Positions 53,872 to 62,461 of a stretch of 64,000 bases of DNA are shown in pieces; within the stretch, counting starts at the first letter, position 1; each line of letters opens with the position of its first letter. The notes below the pieces were generated by a model. The model searched no databases, was not told the origin of the DNA, and saw only the letters and a program-made list of their open reading frames with translations. Source of the stretch: Glycomyces luteolus (GTDB lineage Bacteria; Actinomycetota; Actinomycetes; Mycobacteriales; Micromonosporaceae); the NCBI RefSeq assembly GCF_027622875.1, contig NZ_JAPZVP010000003.1, forward strand, positions 6,627 through 70,626, given 5' to 3'. The position numbers and the translations under genes were made by a program.

Positions 53872-54863
53872 GCCGGGATGCTCTCCGTGCTCACGCGCTT
53901 GCGGAAGACCCAGTACGACCAGCCCTGGTAGAGCAGGACCACCGGCAGGAACACCACCGCGGCCCAGGTCATGATCCCCAGGGTCTTGTCGGTGGCGGCG
54001 GCGTTCTCGCGGGTGAGGCTGTTCGCCACGTCAGAAGTGGACGGCAGCACGTTCGGCCACAGCGCGCAGAACAGGGCCGTCGAGGCGAGGCCGATCGTCA
54101 CCGCCGTCGCCGCGAACGCCCAGCCGCCGCGGCCCGTGTAGTCGAGCGCGAGGCCCGTCAGCAGCGCCAGCACCGCGAGGGCGATGAGCGCCAAGGTGAG
54201 TCCGTTCCCGTGCGCGGCCTGCGTCCAGATCAGGAACGCCAGCGCGGGGAGCGCGGTCGCGGCCCCGAGCTTGAGCCCGAGGGTCCGGGCCCGTTCGGAG
54301 AGCTCCCCGGAGGTCTTGAGGTGCAGGAAGTACGCGCCGTGGGTGGTGAAGAGCAGCAGCGTGGTCAGGCCGCCGAGGAGCGCGTAGCCGTTGAGCAGGC
54401 CCCAGACGGAGCCGGTGTAGTCGAAGCCCGCGTCGAGCGGGACGCCGCGCACGATGTTCGCGACCACGACGCCCCACAGGAACGCGGGCACGACCGAGCC
54501 GAACACGATGCACCGGTCCCAGCGGCGCCGCCACTCGGCCGTGTCGCCCTTGCCGCGGTACTCGAACGCGACGCCGCGGACGATGAGCCCGAGGAGGATC
54601 GCGAAGAGCAGCAGGTAGAACCCGGAGAACAGGCTCGCGTACCAGTGCGGGAACGCCGCGAACATGGCGCCGCCCGCGGTGATGATCCAGACTTCGTTGC
54701 CGTCCCAGACCGGGCCGATCGTGTTGATCAGCGCCCGCCGCTCGCGGTCGTCGCGGCCCAGCACCGGGAGCAGCGTCCCGACGCCGAAGTCGAAGCCCTC
54801 CAGGATGAAGTACCCGGTGAACAGGACCGCGACGGCCGTGAACCAGATCGTCGTCAATTCCAT
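53868..54863 (-). CDS. cydB: Cytochrome bd ubiquinol/menaquinol oxidase subunit II
   Basis: Membrane partner of CydA. The 331 residues are shorter than the E. coli protein (379), as in other actinobacteria. It has eight to nine hydrophobic segments and family motifs: GFDFGVGTLLP (about 24-34), GPVWDGNEVWIITAGGAMFAAFP (landmarks only) and the region GVPLDAGFDYTG. Its ATG lies 22 bases after cydA and its end overlaps cydD by four bases. Confidence 0.95.
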   Translation of the reverse strand: MELTTIWFTAVAVLFTGYFILEGFDFGVGTLLPVLGRDDRERRALINTIGPVWDGNEVWIITAGGAMFAAFPHWYASLFSGFYLLLFAILLGLIVRGVAFEYRGKGDTAEWRRRWDRCIVFGSVVPAFLWGVVVANIVRGVPLDAGFDYTGSVWGLLNGYALLGGLTTLLLFTTHGAYFLHLKTSGELSERARTLGLKLGAATALPALAFLIWTQAAHGNGLTLALIALAVLALLTGLALDYTGRGGWAFAATAVTIGLASTALFCALWPNVLPSTSDVANSLTRENAAATDKTLGIMTWAAVVFLPVVLLYQGWSYWVFRKRVSTESIPA

Positions 54864-54885
54864 GAGCGTCCTCAGTCGATGGTGG

Positions 54886-56292
54886 TCAGTAGGCGAAGGC
54901 CATGGGCTTGTCGGGGTCGTCCGAGGGGCCGACGCCCGCGAGCGCGGCCTCCTCGCTCGGCGGGCCCGCCTTGGCGTACTTCAGGAAGAGCTTGAGAGCG
55001 ACGACGGCGAGCACCAGGTAGACGAGGGTGAAGCCGATGAACGAGACGGCGACGGTGGGCAGCCCGACGCGCGGCGAGACCGCCTCGCTCGTCTCGTAGA
55101 GGCTGAACACCACCCACGGCTGGCGGCCCATCTCGGTGAAGATCCACCCGGCGGAGTTGGCGAGGAACGGGGTCACGGCCATCCACATGGCGACCGGCCA
55201 GAACAGGCGGTGCCGGGGCAGGCGGCCGCGGCGCGTGAACCACCAGACGATGACGGCCATGGCGACCGCGAGCATCCCGAAGCCGATCATCGCCCGGAAC
55301 GACCAGTAGGTGAGCGGGATGTACGGCATGTACTGCCCGGGCCCGTACAGCGCCTGGTACTCGGCGTTCAGGTCGTTGATGCCCTGCACCTCGCCGTTGA
55401 ACGAACCGGTGGCGAGATACGAGAGCAGGCCCGGGATCTCGATGATCGGGGTGCCGTGGCTGCCGTCGAGCGTGCCGATGGTGAGCACGGAGAACGGCGC
55501 GTTGTACGTGGTCTGGTAGAGCGCCTCGGCGGCGGCCATCTTCATCGGCTGCGTCGCGGTCATGACCTTCCCGAGCGAGTCGCCCGAGAGGATCAGGCCG
55601 AGGCCGCCCACGAGCGTGGTGAGGATGCCCAGTCGCATCGCCGGGCGGTGCACGTCGAGGTCGCGGCGGTGCATGAAGTGGTAGCCGGAGACGGCGACGA
55701 CGATGGTGCCCGCGGTGAGCCAGGCGGCGAAGATCGTGTGCGGGAAGGCGGCGAGCGCCACCGGATTGGTGATCACGGCGCTGAAGTCGGTGAGCTCGGC
55801 GCGTCCGGCGGTCTCGTTGAGCTGGTAGCCGACCGGGTTCTGCATGAACGCGTTGGCGGCGAGGATGAAGTAGGCGCTGGCCAGGGTCCCGAAGGCGACG
55901 AGCCAGATGCAGGCGAGGTGGAGGGAGGGTTTGAGGCGGTCCCAGCCGAAGATCCACACGCCGATGAACGTGGACTCGAGGAAGAACGCGACCAGCGCCT
56001 CGAACGCGAGCGGCGCGCCGAAGACGTCGCCGACGAACCGGGAGTAGGCCGACCAGTTCATGCCGAACTGGAACTCCTGGACGATGCCGGTGACGACGCC
56101 CATGGCGATGTTGATGAGGAAGAGCTTGCCCCAGAACTTGGTCGCGCGGAGGTAGGAGGTCTTGCGGGTGGTGCGCCACAGGGTCTGCAGGATCGCGACG
56201 AGGAGCGAGAGGCCGATGGTGACGGGTACGAAGAGGAAGTGGTAGACGGTCGTCACTCCGAACTGCATCCGGGCCAAGTCGAGAACGTCCAT
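54886..56292 (-). CDS. cydA: Cytochrome bd oxidase subunit I
   Basis: Catalytic heme-binding subunit that oxidises quinol and reduces oxygen at high affinity. The 468 residues carry the heme ligands: His-18 in VYHFLFVPVTIG (b595), the His of VSGYHFMHRR (about 186) and the Met of EMGRQPW (about 395) for b558, and the GRQPW quinol-site motif. A GWDR motif is present. The Q-loop is of the short type. The ATG at 56292 has GGGGCGAT upstream. It heads the cydABDC operon. The long C-terminal tail is Pro/Asp-rich. Confidence 0.96.
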   Translation of the reverse strand: MDVLDLARMQFGVTTVYHFLFVPVTIGLSLLVAILQTLWRTTRKTSYLRATKFWGKLFLINIAMGVVTGIVQEFQFGMNWSAYSRFVGDVFGAPLAFEALVAFFLESTFIGVWIFGWDRLKPSLHLACIWLVAFGTLASAYFILAANAFMQNPVGYQLNETAGRAELTDFSAVITNPVALAAFPHTIFAAWLTAGTIVVAVSGYHFMHRRDLDVHRPAMRLGILTTLVGGLGLILSGDSLGKVMTATQPMKMAAAEALYQTTYNAPFSVLTIGTLDGSHGTPIIEIPGLLSYLATGSFNGEVQGINDLNAEYQALYGPGQYMPYIPLTYWSFRAMIGFGMLAVAMAVIVWWFTRRGRLPRHRLFWPVAMWMAVTPFLANSAGWIFTEMGRQPWVVFSLYETSEAVSPRVGLPTVAVSFIGFTLVYLVLAVVALKLFLKYAKAGPPSEEAALAGVGPSDDPDKPMAFAY

Positions 56293-56446
56293 ATCGCCCC
56301 AATGGTTCGCGCGTGAGAGCCTGAGTGCGCTTATCGTGCCATTTCGACTGGTCTCAGCGGGTTGAAACGCGAGAGTGCACGGGTTTTTCGGGTTCGGGGA
56401 ACGCGAGGGACAATTGCCGAGGCCGTCGAACGGGAGAGGGGTACTG

Positions 56447-57253
56447 ATGCGGACTGTCGCGGTGCTGGGTGCGGGGAAGATGGGGCAGGCGATCGTGTCG
56501 GGCCTGCTGCGGGCCGGCTGGTCGGGCGACTCGGTGACGGCGACGGCGCGCAGCGCCGAGCGCGCCGCCGAGCTGCGCGAGACGTACGGGATCAGGGTCG
56601 AGCCGAACGCCGAGGCGGTGCGGCACGCCGACGTCGTGGTGGTCGCGGTGAAGCCGCAGGACGCCGGGGCGCTCCTGGAGGAGCTGGCCGGGGTGTTCGA
56701 GGGCGGCACGCCGCTCGTGAGCATCTGCGCGGGGCTTCCGGTGGCGTTCTTCGAGAAGCGCCTGCCCGACGCGACCCCGGTCATCCGGGCGATGCCGAAC
56801 ACGCCGGCGCTCGTCGACGAGGCGATGACCGTCCTCTCGCCCGGGACGCACGCCAGCGAGGCGCACCTGGCCGCGGTCGAGGAGCTGTTCAAGCCGCTCG
56901 GGCGCACGCTCGTGGTGGACGAGAAGCACCAGGACGCGGTCACGGCGATCTCCGGCTCGGGACCGGCGTACTTCTACTACCTGGCCGAGGCCATGACCGA
57001 AGCGGGCGTCCTCATGGGACTGCCGCGGGCCGTGTCGAAGGAGCTGGTCACGCAGACCGCGCTGGGCGCGGCCCGGATGCTGCGGGAGACGGACGCCTCG
57101 CCGGTGGAGCTGCGGGAGGCCGTGGAGTCCCCCGCGGGCACGACCATCAGTGCGGTGCGGCAGTTGGAGAATCACCGGGCGCGTTCGGCGGTGACCGACG
57201 CGATCGAGGCCGCTCGGGACCGGGCGCGGGAGATCGCGGAGGAATATGCGTAG
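56447..57253 (+). CDS. proC: Pyrroline-5-carboxylate reductase
   Basis: Reduces pyrroline-5-carboxylate to proline with NAD(P)H. The 268 residues fit the family. It has an N-terminal Rossmann motif LGAGKMGQAI (about 6-15), ADVVVVAVKPQD, MPNTPALVDEAMT, and the signature AVTAISGSGPAYFYYLAEAM (about 165-184) with GLPR. The C-terminus has SPAGTTISAVRQLE. The ATG at 56447 follows GAGAGGGG; an in-frame upstream extension lacks homology. It is divergent from cydA. Confidence 0.96.
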   Translation: MRTVAVLGAGKMGQAIVSGLLRAGWSGDSVTATARSAERAAELRETYGIRVEPNAEAVRHADVVVVAVKPQDAGALLEELAGVFEGGTPLVSICAGLPVAFFEKRLPDATPVIRAMPNTPALVDEAMTVLSPGTHASEAHLAAVEELFKPLGRTLVVDEKHQDAVTAISGSGPAYFYYLAEAMTEAGVLMGLPRAVSKELVTQTALGAARMLRETDASPVELREAVESPAGTTISAVRQLENHRARSAVTDAIEAARDRAREIAEEYA

Positions 57254-57287
57254 CCGGCGGAGCGCATCGGGAAGGGCAGGCGTGTAG

Positions 57288-57731
57288 ATGAGCGGGATCA
57301 AGCGGGGGAAGTTCGCCGAGCTGGACGGCGCGACGGTGTTCGCGCTGGCGCGGCTGCGGCAGGCGGTGTTCGTGGTCGAGCAGGCGTGCGCCTACCCGGA
57401 TCTGGACGACTGCGACCTGGACGCCGAGACCGTGCACTTCTGGGTCGAGGGCGAGACGCCGACCGAGGCGGTCGCGTGCGTGCGGGTGCTGCGGGACGGC
57501 GACGGCTGGAAGATCGGGAGGGTCTGCTGCGCGCTGCCCGCGCGCGGTACGGGCTTGAGCGCCAAGGTGTTCGGTGCCGCGATGGATTTCCTGGGCCCGG
57601 AGGCGGTGGTGACGCTCGGCGCGCAGACCTACGCGGCGGGCTTCTACCGCAGGTTCGGCTTCACCGAAGAGGGCGAGGAGTACGAGGAGGACGGCATCAT
57701 GCACATCACGATGCGCCGTCCCGCGACATGA
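57288..57731 (+). CDS. GNAT-family acetyltransferase (ElaA-like)
   Basis: Protein of 147 residues. The N-terminal part AVFVVEQACAYPDLDDCDLD is the ElaA hallmark. The acetyl-CoA motif region is GRVCCALPARGTGLSAKVF (about 79-97), with a C-terminal YRRFGFTEEGEEYEEDGIMHITM. The substrate is unknown. It lies 35 bases after proC and is probably co-transcribed with it. Confidence 0.88.
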   Translation: MSGIKRGKFAELDGATVFALARLRQAVFVVEQACAYPDLDDCDLDAETVHFWVEGETPTEAVACVRVLRDGDGWKIGRVCCALPARGTGLSAKVFGAAMDFLGPEAVVTLGAQTYAAGFYRRFGFTEEGEEYEEDGIMHITMRRPAT

Positions 57732-57876
57732 AACCCAGCATGACCGAAATGACGAATACATCTCCTCTCGGAAACGCGGGCTCGGCGAAGCTTGCGAGCC
57801 GTGACTTGGCAGGGCACAACCGTACGTAGCAGGTCCGACAAGCTCCCCGGACTCTCGCTCACTCTTTCGAGTGAAA

Positions 57877-57918
57877 GTCCGGGAGCGGGATCCCGGATCT
57901 ATCATCCCGCTCCCGGAC
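57877..57918. terminator. Terminator between GNAT and xylanase genes
   Basis: A perfect 14-bp stem (GTCCGGGAGCGGGA and complement) with a 14-base loop lies just past the GH10 xylanase stop. Confidence 0.75.
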
Positions 57919-57931
57919 GCCTTGTCCCCCT

Positions 57932-59533
57932 TTAGCTTTCGGGGAGCGGTTCAAGTTTCGTCGGGTCGACCACGCCCCAGTACGCCGACTTCGCCTGGAG
58001 GCGGTCGTCGAAGAACAGCGGCGCCTCGTGCGGGCGCGACACGGGCCAGGTCCGCAGCCACGAGACCGCGTCGTACAGGCCCCACATCGTCACCGACTCC
58101 AGGTCGTCCGCGCGTTCGCGCAGCACCTCGAAGAGCTCTTTGTAGTACCAGCCCTGCGCGACCAGCCGCTCCGGCGGCGTCGCGGGCAGGCTCTCCTCCA
58201 TGTGGTCGGAGACCGACACGTCGAGCTCGGTGATCGTCTGCAGCACCCCGAGCTCGCGGAACAGGTCGATCGACTCGCCCAGCAGGGCCGGATCGCGCTT
58301 GTAGTCCACGTGCGCCTGGTGCCCGATGCCGTCGACCGGCGCGCCCTCGCACTTGAGGTGCTGCACCAGGTTGAACATCGCCTCCCGCTTGTCCGGGAAC
58401 TCGGTGTTGTAGTCGTTGATGAAGAGCTTCACCTTGCGCGGGAAGGCCTTCCGGGCGATCTTGAACGCCTTCTCGATGTACTTCGGCCCGCCGAACACCT
58501 CGTACCAGCGCGAGTGCCGCAGTCCGTCCGGCTGCTCAGGGTCGACCACCTCGTTCACCACGTCCCACGCCCACACGCGGTCGCCGTAGTGGGCCGCGAT
58601 CGCCTTGACATGGGTCTCCAGGCGCTGCAGCAGGAGCGCCTGGTGGGCGCGGCTCTCCACGAGCGGCTCGCCGTTCTCGTCGAGGAACCACCAGGCCGGG
58701 GTCTGGTTGTGCCACAGGAGGGTGTGGCCCCAGATCTTCATGCCGTTGGCCTCGGCGAAGTCGACGATCTGGTCGGCCCGGCTGAAGTCGAAGACGCCTT
58801 CGGTGGGCTGGATCGACTCGGGCTTCATCTGGTTGCCGGTGGTCACCTGCGCGAAGTGCTTCGCGAGGAGCTCGGCGGGCTTGCCGACCACCTCAGGCGG
58901 CTCGACGGCGCAGCCGAAGGTGAAGTCGTCGGCGAGGAAGTCCTTGAGCGGCAGCAAGTCTTGAATCTCCGGTTCTGCGATGCGGGTGAGCGTGAAGGCG
59001 TCGAGGAGGATCGGGGTGAGGCTGGAGTCGGATTCGACGTAGAACTGCAGCTTGTCGGCGGCCTGGGCGATCGAGTACGTGCCGGAGAACTCGGTCCAGG
59101 CGGCGTCGGTGACGGCGGTGTTCCACTTGACGCCCTCGTAGTTCGAGACGCCGCCGACGTCGCGCTGCACGGTGGTGCGCAGGTCGGTGGCGCTCTCGCC
59201 CTCGGGCAGACGCAGGTAGACCTTGAGCTGGTAGCGGACGCCGACCTCGATGTGGGAGGTGATGTCGATGGCGGCGCCGTTCCAGGTGGCGGTGCGACCG
59301 GTGATGAGGAGTCGCTGCTCGGGGTCGACGGCGACGGAGGCGGCGCCGCGTCCGGCCCAGCCTTCCGTGGTGCCGGAGGAGAAGTCGGTGGAGAGCAGCA
59401 GGTCGTCAGCGTGGGCGGGGCTCGCGGCGAGAGTGATGAAGCCGGCCGGGAGGAGGGCGGCGCCGCCCGCGGCGGCAGCGGCCGTGAGCACGGAGCGGCG
59501 GCTCGCGGCAGGCGAGGAGGAGGTGGTCGGCAT
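57932..59533 (-). CDS. Tat-exported GH10 xylanase with N-terminal carbohydrate-binding domain
   Basis: Secreted endo-xylanase of 533 residues. The signal has a twin-arginine motif (SRRSVLTAAAAAGG, cleavage near SPAHAD, about residue 42). A CBM4/9-like beta-sandwich (about 45-190) precedes the GH10 barrel (about 195-520). The acid/base Glu is in WDVVNEVVD (about 328) and the nucleophile in ITELDVSVS (about 445). WGHTLLWHNQTPAW is GH10-typical. It differs from the first xylanase (Sec signal, CBM2 at the other end), so the two are not recent duplicates. A GAAACTTTC palindrome lies about 90 bases upstream. Confidence 0.94.
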   Translation of the reverse strand: MPTTSSSPAASRRSVLTAAAAAGGAALLPAGFITLAASPAHADDLLLSTDFSSGTTEGWAGRGAASVAVDPEQRLLITGRTATWNGAAIDITSHIEVGVRYQLKVYLRLPEGESATDLRTTVQRDVGGVSNYEGVKWNTAVTDAAWTEFSGTYSIAQAADKLQFYVESDSSLTPILLDAFTLTRIAEPEIQDLLPLKDFLADDFTFGCAVEPPEVVGKPAELLAKHFAQVTTGNQMKPESIQPTEGVFDFSRADQIVDFAEANGMKIWGHTLLWHNQTPAWWFLDENGEPLVESRAHQALLLQRLETHVKAIAAHYGDRVWAWDVVNEVVDPEQPDGLRHSRWYEVFGGPKYIEKAFKIARKAFPRKVKLFINDYNTEFPDKREAMFNLVQHLKCEGAPVDGIGHQAHVDYKRDPALLGESIDLFRELGVLQTITELDVSVSDHMEESLPATPPERLVAQGWYYKELFEVLRERADDLESVTMWGLYDAVSWLRTWPVSRPHEAPLFFDDRLQAKSAYWGVVDPTKLEPLPES

Positions 59534-59612
59534 TGAGGTCGCTCCTTGACGATGAGGGGTCCGGCCGCTCCGTCACGGGGTCGAGGAGCGGCCGGAGGAC
59601 TGCGTTGAATTC

Positions 59613-59632
59613 CGAAACTCTCGGAAACTTTC
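59613..59632 (-). promoter_or_regulatory. Xylanase operator candidate GAAACTTTC
   Basis: A 9-base palindrome GAAACTTTC (59624-59632) with a second half-site CGAAACTC beside it. It sits downstream of AT-rich promoter-like sequence (TACTTT on the reverse strand, near 59637-59642). GAAA-TTTC palindromes upstream of xylanase genes are known in streptomycetes. Confidence 0.45.
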
Positions 59633-59726
59633 ATCCAAAGTATTGATATGTTACGATCCTCTCGTCGGGGCTGTCAAGGCGCCGACCTACCACTGTGGCG
59701 GAGATGTGAGGGGCTCTGCCGCAATG

Positions 59727-59757
59727 AAAAAGGGGACCGGCCGCAAGGCCGGTCCCC
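59727..59757 (-). terminator. Terminator of bfr
   Basis: An 11-bp perfect stem GGGGACCGGCC with loop GCAA, followed on the reverse strand by five T residues, 28 bases past the bfr stop. Confidence 0.88.
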
Positions 59758-59784
59758 TCAAAGCGTTCGAGCGCTCGCCTGCGG

Positions 59785-60267
59785 CTATGCGCCGTCGGGC
59801 TGCTCGATGAGCGACTGGATGTACAGCGACTCGCCGATCTTCTCGAGGATGTCGAGCTGCGTGTCCAGGTAGTCGATGTGGTGCTCCTCGTCGGCGAGGA
59901 TGCTCTTGAAGAGGTCCCGCGAGACGTAGTCCTTGACCGACTCCATGTGCTCGATGCCGCGCTTGAGGCGGTCGATCGCCTCGACCTCGATCAAGCGGTC
60001 GCACTCGAAGATCTCCTTGACCGACTGGCCGATGCGCAGCGGGAACAGCCGCTGGTAGTTCGGCATGCCGTCGAGGAAGAGGATCCGGTCGGTCAGGACC
60101 TCGGCATGGCGCATCTCGTCGATCGACTCGGACTTGGTGTACTTCGCGAGCTTGGTGTAGCCCCAGTTCTCCTGCATCTTCGCGTGCAGGAAGTACTGGT
60201 TGATCGCGGTGAGCTCCGCCGTCAACTGCTCGTTGAGGAATTCGATGACCTGCTTATCGCCCTGCAT
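59785..60267 (-). CDS. bfr: Bacterioferritin
   Basis: 24-subunit iron-storage ferritin with interfacial heme. The 160 residues show all ferroxidase ligands: ELTAINQYF (Glu-18), DEMRHAE (Glu-51, His-54 and heme-ligand Met-52), ECDRLIEVEAI (Glu-94) and ADEEHHIDYL (Glu-127, His-130). The ATG at 60267 follows GGAAGGACG; the 9-residue longer frame is not needed. Iron control is suggested by an IdeR-like box about 100 bases upstream, next to bfd. Confidence 0.96.
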   Translation of the reverse strand: MQGDKQVIEFLNEQLTAELTAINQYFLHAKMQENWGYTKLAKYTKSESIDEMRHAEVLTDRILFLDGMPNYQRLFPLRIGQSVKEIFECDRLIEVEAIDRLKRGIEHMESVKDYVSRDLFKSILADEEHHIDYLDTQLDILEKIGESLYIQSLIEQPDGA

Positions 60268-60366
60268 TGCAATTCGTCCTTCCCGGTCCGTCAAGCGCCG
60301 GCTCCGTGACCGACGATCTCAGACTAGGACCAGGTGGGGGCCCATTTCCAGCCAGGAATGCCTAAA

Positions 60367-60385
60367 ATAGGACAACCTATCCTAA
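60367..60385. promoter_or_regulatory. IdeR/DtxR-like iron box upstream of bfr
   Basis: TTAGGATAGGTTGTCCTAT (reverse strand) matches about 14 of 19 bases of the consensus TTAGGTTAGGCTAACCTAA. It lies about 100 bases before the bfr start, a distance at which IdeR activates bfrA in mycobacteria. Confidence 0.6.
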
Positions 60386-60442
60386 CCGAGGACAACCTAA
60401 AGCGTCCGTCATTTCCGGAGAATCCGGTGGCTTAGGAGGGGC

Positions 60443-60628
60443 TCAGACCGCCGCGGGCACCGAGGAGGTGAAATAGCTCTCGATCATGTCGACCAGGCGC
60501 TCATGGCAGGTGCCGCAGCTCGTGCCGGCGTCGCAGGCCTCGCCGATGGCCTCTTCGGTGTGCGCGCCGGCGCTGATGCAGTCACGGACTTCGTTCTCGT
60601 GCACTGCGTGGCAGATGCAGGCGTACAC
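60443..60628 (-). CDS. bfd: Bacterioferritin-associated ferredoxin
   Basis: Small [2Fe-2S] protein that reduces bacterioferritin to release iron. The 61 residues contain the four cluster Cys as CIC (positions 4 and 6) and CGTC (about 39 and 42), with VHENEVRDCI as the Fer2_BFD signature. The GTG at 60628 is preferred because GGAGGT lies upstream; the longer frame has no such support. It is upstream of bfr on the same strand with an iron box in its promoter. Confidence 0.93.
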   Translation of the reverse strand: MYACICHAVHENEVRDCISAGAHTEEAIGEACDAGTSCGTCHERLVDMIESYFTSSVPAAV

Positions 60629-60662
60629 GCATCGACCTCCGAACAGGTAAGGCTTGACTAAT

Positions 60663-60681
60663 GAAGGCATGCCTAACCTAC
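60663..60681. promoter_or_regulatory. IdeR/DtxR-like iron box upstream of bfd
   Basis: GTAGGTTAGGCATGCCTTC (reverse strand) keeps the AGGTTAGGC half of the IdeR consensus and part of the other half. It lies about 35-53 bases before the bfd start, where binding would repress. Confidence 0.65.
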
Positions 60682-60775
60682 CTGGTTTTCGCCGCGTCCG
60701 GCAACCCCCGTTCCGGTGGATCACTCGAACCCGAACGGGCGACCCGCGCCCCGCCGGACGCAGGCCGCCCCTCGG

Positions 60776-61786
60776 TCAACGGACCAAGGTGCCGAGCACC
60801 TTCACGGCGTGCTCGATCCCGGCGTCGTCGACGTCCAGGTGGGTGAGCATCCGGCCCCGGTCGGGGCCGAGCACGGAGATCTTCACGCCCTGCTCGGCCG
60901 CGGCGCGGGCGACCTGGGCGATGTCGGGGATGCGCAGGAGCACGATGTTGGTCTCGACCTGGGCGGCGTCGCAGATGCCGAAGGGCTCGAGCGAGCGGGC
61001 GAGGCGCTGCGCGCGGGCGTGGTCCTCGGTGAGGCGGTCGATGTGGTTGGCGAGTGCGTAGCGCCCGGCCGCCGCGAGGAACCCGGCCTGGCGCATCCCG
61101 CCGCCGAGACGCTTGCGGATGACGCGGGCGCGCTCCGCGCGTTCGGCGTCGGTGATGAGGAGCGAGCCGACGGGCGCGCCGAGGCCCTTGGAGAGGCAGA
61201 CCGAGACGGTCTCGAAGAGGGCGCCGTATTCGCCGAGCGGGACGCCGGTGGCGGCGTGGGCGTTCCAGATGCGGGCGCCGTCGAGGTGGAGGCCGAGACT
61301 GTGGGCGTCGGCGAGGGCGCGCAGGGCGCGCAGCTCCTCGATGGGCTGCACGGTGCCGCCGCCCATGTTGTGGGTGTTCTCGACGGCGATCGCGCGGGTG
61401 GTGGTGGCGTACGGGTGGGGCCGGTTGATCATCGGCTCGATGAGCGCGGTGTCGAGGCGGCCGCTCGGGGCGTGCCAGGTGCGGGTGCTGATGCCGCCGA
61501 GCGCGGCGGCCGCGCCCATCTCGAAGTTGACGACGTGGGCCTTGACGTCGCAGAGGAGTTCGTCGCCGGGGCGCACGAGGAGCTGCAGGCCGATCTGGTT
61601 CGCCATGGAGCCGGTCGGCGTGAAGACCGCGGCCTCCTTGCCGAAGAGGGCGGCGGCCTCGGCTTCGAGGGCGTTGACGGACGGGTCCTCGCCGTACACG
61701 TCGTCGCCGACGTCGGCGCTGGTCATGGCTTCGAGCATGGCCGGGGTCGGCCGGGTCACGGTGTCGGAGCGGAGATCGACGATCAT
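60776..61786 (-). CDS. ltaE: Low-specificity L-threonine aldolase
   Basis: PLP enzyme that splits L-threonine or allo-threonine into glycine and acetaldehyde. The 336 residues start with the family signature VDLRSDTVTRPTPAM, then GDDVYGEDP, and the cofactor Lys lies in VCLSKGLGAPVGS (about 199). Other landmarks are HLDGARIWNA and RKRLGGGMRQAGFLAAAG. The ATG is at 61786. It is a single gene between bfd and the tetR gene. Confidence 0.95.
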   Translation of the reverse strand: MIVDLRSDTVTRPTPAMLEAMTSADVGDDVYGEDPSVNALEAEAAALFGKEAAVFTPTGSMANQIGLQLLVRPGDELLCDVKAHVVNFEMGAAAALGGISTRTWHAPSGRLDTALIEPMINRPHPYATTTRAIAVENTHNMGGGTVQPIEELRALRALADAHSLGLHLDGARIWNAHAATGVPLGEYGALFETVSVCLSKGLGAPVGSLLITDAERAERARVIRKRLGGGMRQAGFLAAAGRYALANHIDRLTEDHARAQRLARSLEPFGICDAAQVETNIVLLRIPDIAQVARAAAEQGVKISVLGPDRGRMLTHLDVDDAGIEHAVKVLGTLVR

Positions 61787-61823
61787 GGGCCGACCCTACT
61801 GCGGCCGATGGGGCGCGGCACGG

Positions 61824-62378
61824 TCAGGCGGACTCGGTGGACATCCCGTCGAGGACGAGGTCGAGCAGGAGTCCTTGGGCGCGTTCGGGTTCCCAGGAGT
61901 GGTGGCGGCGCAGGTGGACGTAGGGCCAGCAGACGGTGTTGAAGACGAGGTCGCCCGATTCCTCGGCGTCGGCTTGGGGCGCGAGGGAGCCGTCGGCGGC
62001 GCCGTCGAGGATGAGGCGCACGAGCGGGGCGACGACGTCCTCGATCGGCTCGTCGAACAGGCCGGTCTCGTGGAAGGCGGTGTCGAAGGCCGTGAGCAGC
62101 GCGAGGTGCCGGTCGAAGACGCCGCACATGGTTTCGAGCGCCTGCCGCAGCCGCTCGCGCCCGGTGCCGGTGGCGGTCAGGACGGGCCACAGCGAGGCGC
62201 GGTAGTCGAGGAGGAGGCGCCGGATGAGGGCGCGGCGCAGTTCCTCCTTGCCGCCGATCTGGCGCCAGAGGGTGGCGCGGGAGACGCCGGCGCGGTCGGC
62301 GACGTCGCCCATGGTGAGCCGGTCCCAGCCGGTCGTTCCGAGCACGTCGGTGGCGGCGGCCAGCAGCTTCTCGTCCAT
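61824..62378 (-). CDS. TetR-family transcriptional regulator
   Basis: DNA-binding repressor of 184 residues. The helix-turn-helix is LTMGDVADRAGVSRATLWRQIG (landmarks TMGDVA and SRATLWRQ, about 21-42). The C-terminal ligand-binding part is all-helical. The ATG at 62378 has GGAGGGACC upstream; a start at 62426 is not needed. It is divergent from an MFS exporter, with a palindrome in the shared region, so it most likely represses the exporter and itself. Confidence 0.92.
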   Translation of the reverse strand: MDEKLLAAATDVLGTTGWDRLTMGDVADRAGVSRATLWRQIGGKEELRRALIRRLLLDYRASLWPVLTATGTGRERLRQALETMCGVFDRHLALLTAFDTAFHETGLFDEPIEDVVAPLVRLILDGAADGSLAPQADAEESGDLVFNTVCWPYVHLRRHHSWEPERAQGLLLDLVLDGMSTESA

Positions 62379-62431
62379 CGTGGTCCCTCCGTGCGCGTGC
62401 AGCGCGATCTTCCCATGAAACACCATGTTGC

Positions 62432-62450
62432 ACCGATTGGAACGGTCGGT
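62432..62450. promoter_or_regulatory. Candidate operator of the TetR regulator
   Basis: ACCGA-N9-TCGGT forms an imperfect palindrome of 19 bases. It ends at the first base of the TATCAT -10 of the MFS gene, so binding would block that promoter. Confidence 0.45.
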
Positions 62451-62461
62451 ATCATCAGAGC
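62450..62461 (+). promoter_or_regulatory. Leaderless promoter of the MFS gene (-10 TATCAT)
   Basis: TATCAT ends six bases before the ATG at 62462. Confidence 0.55.
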
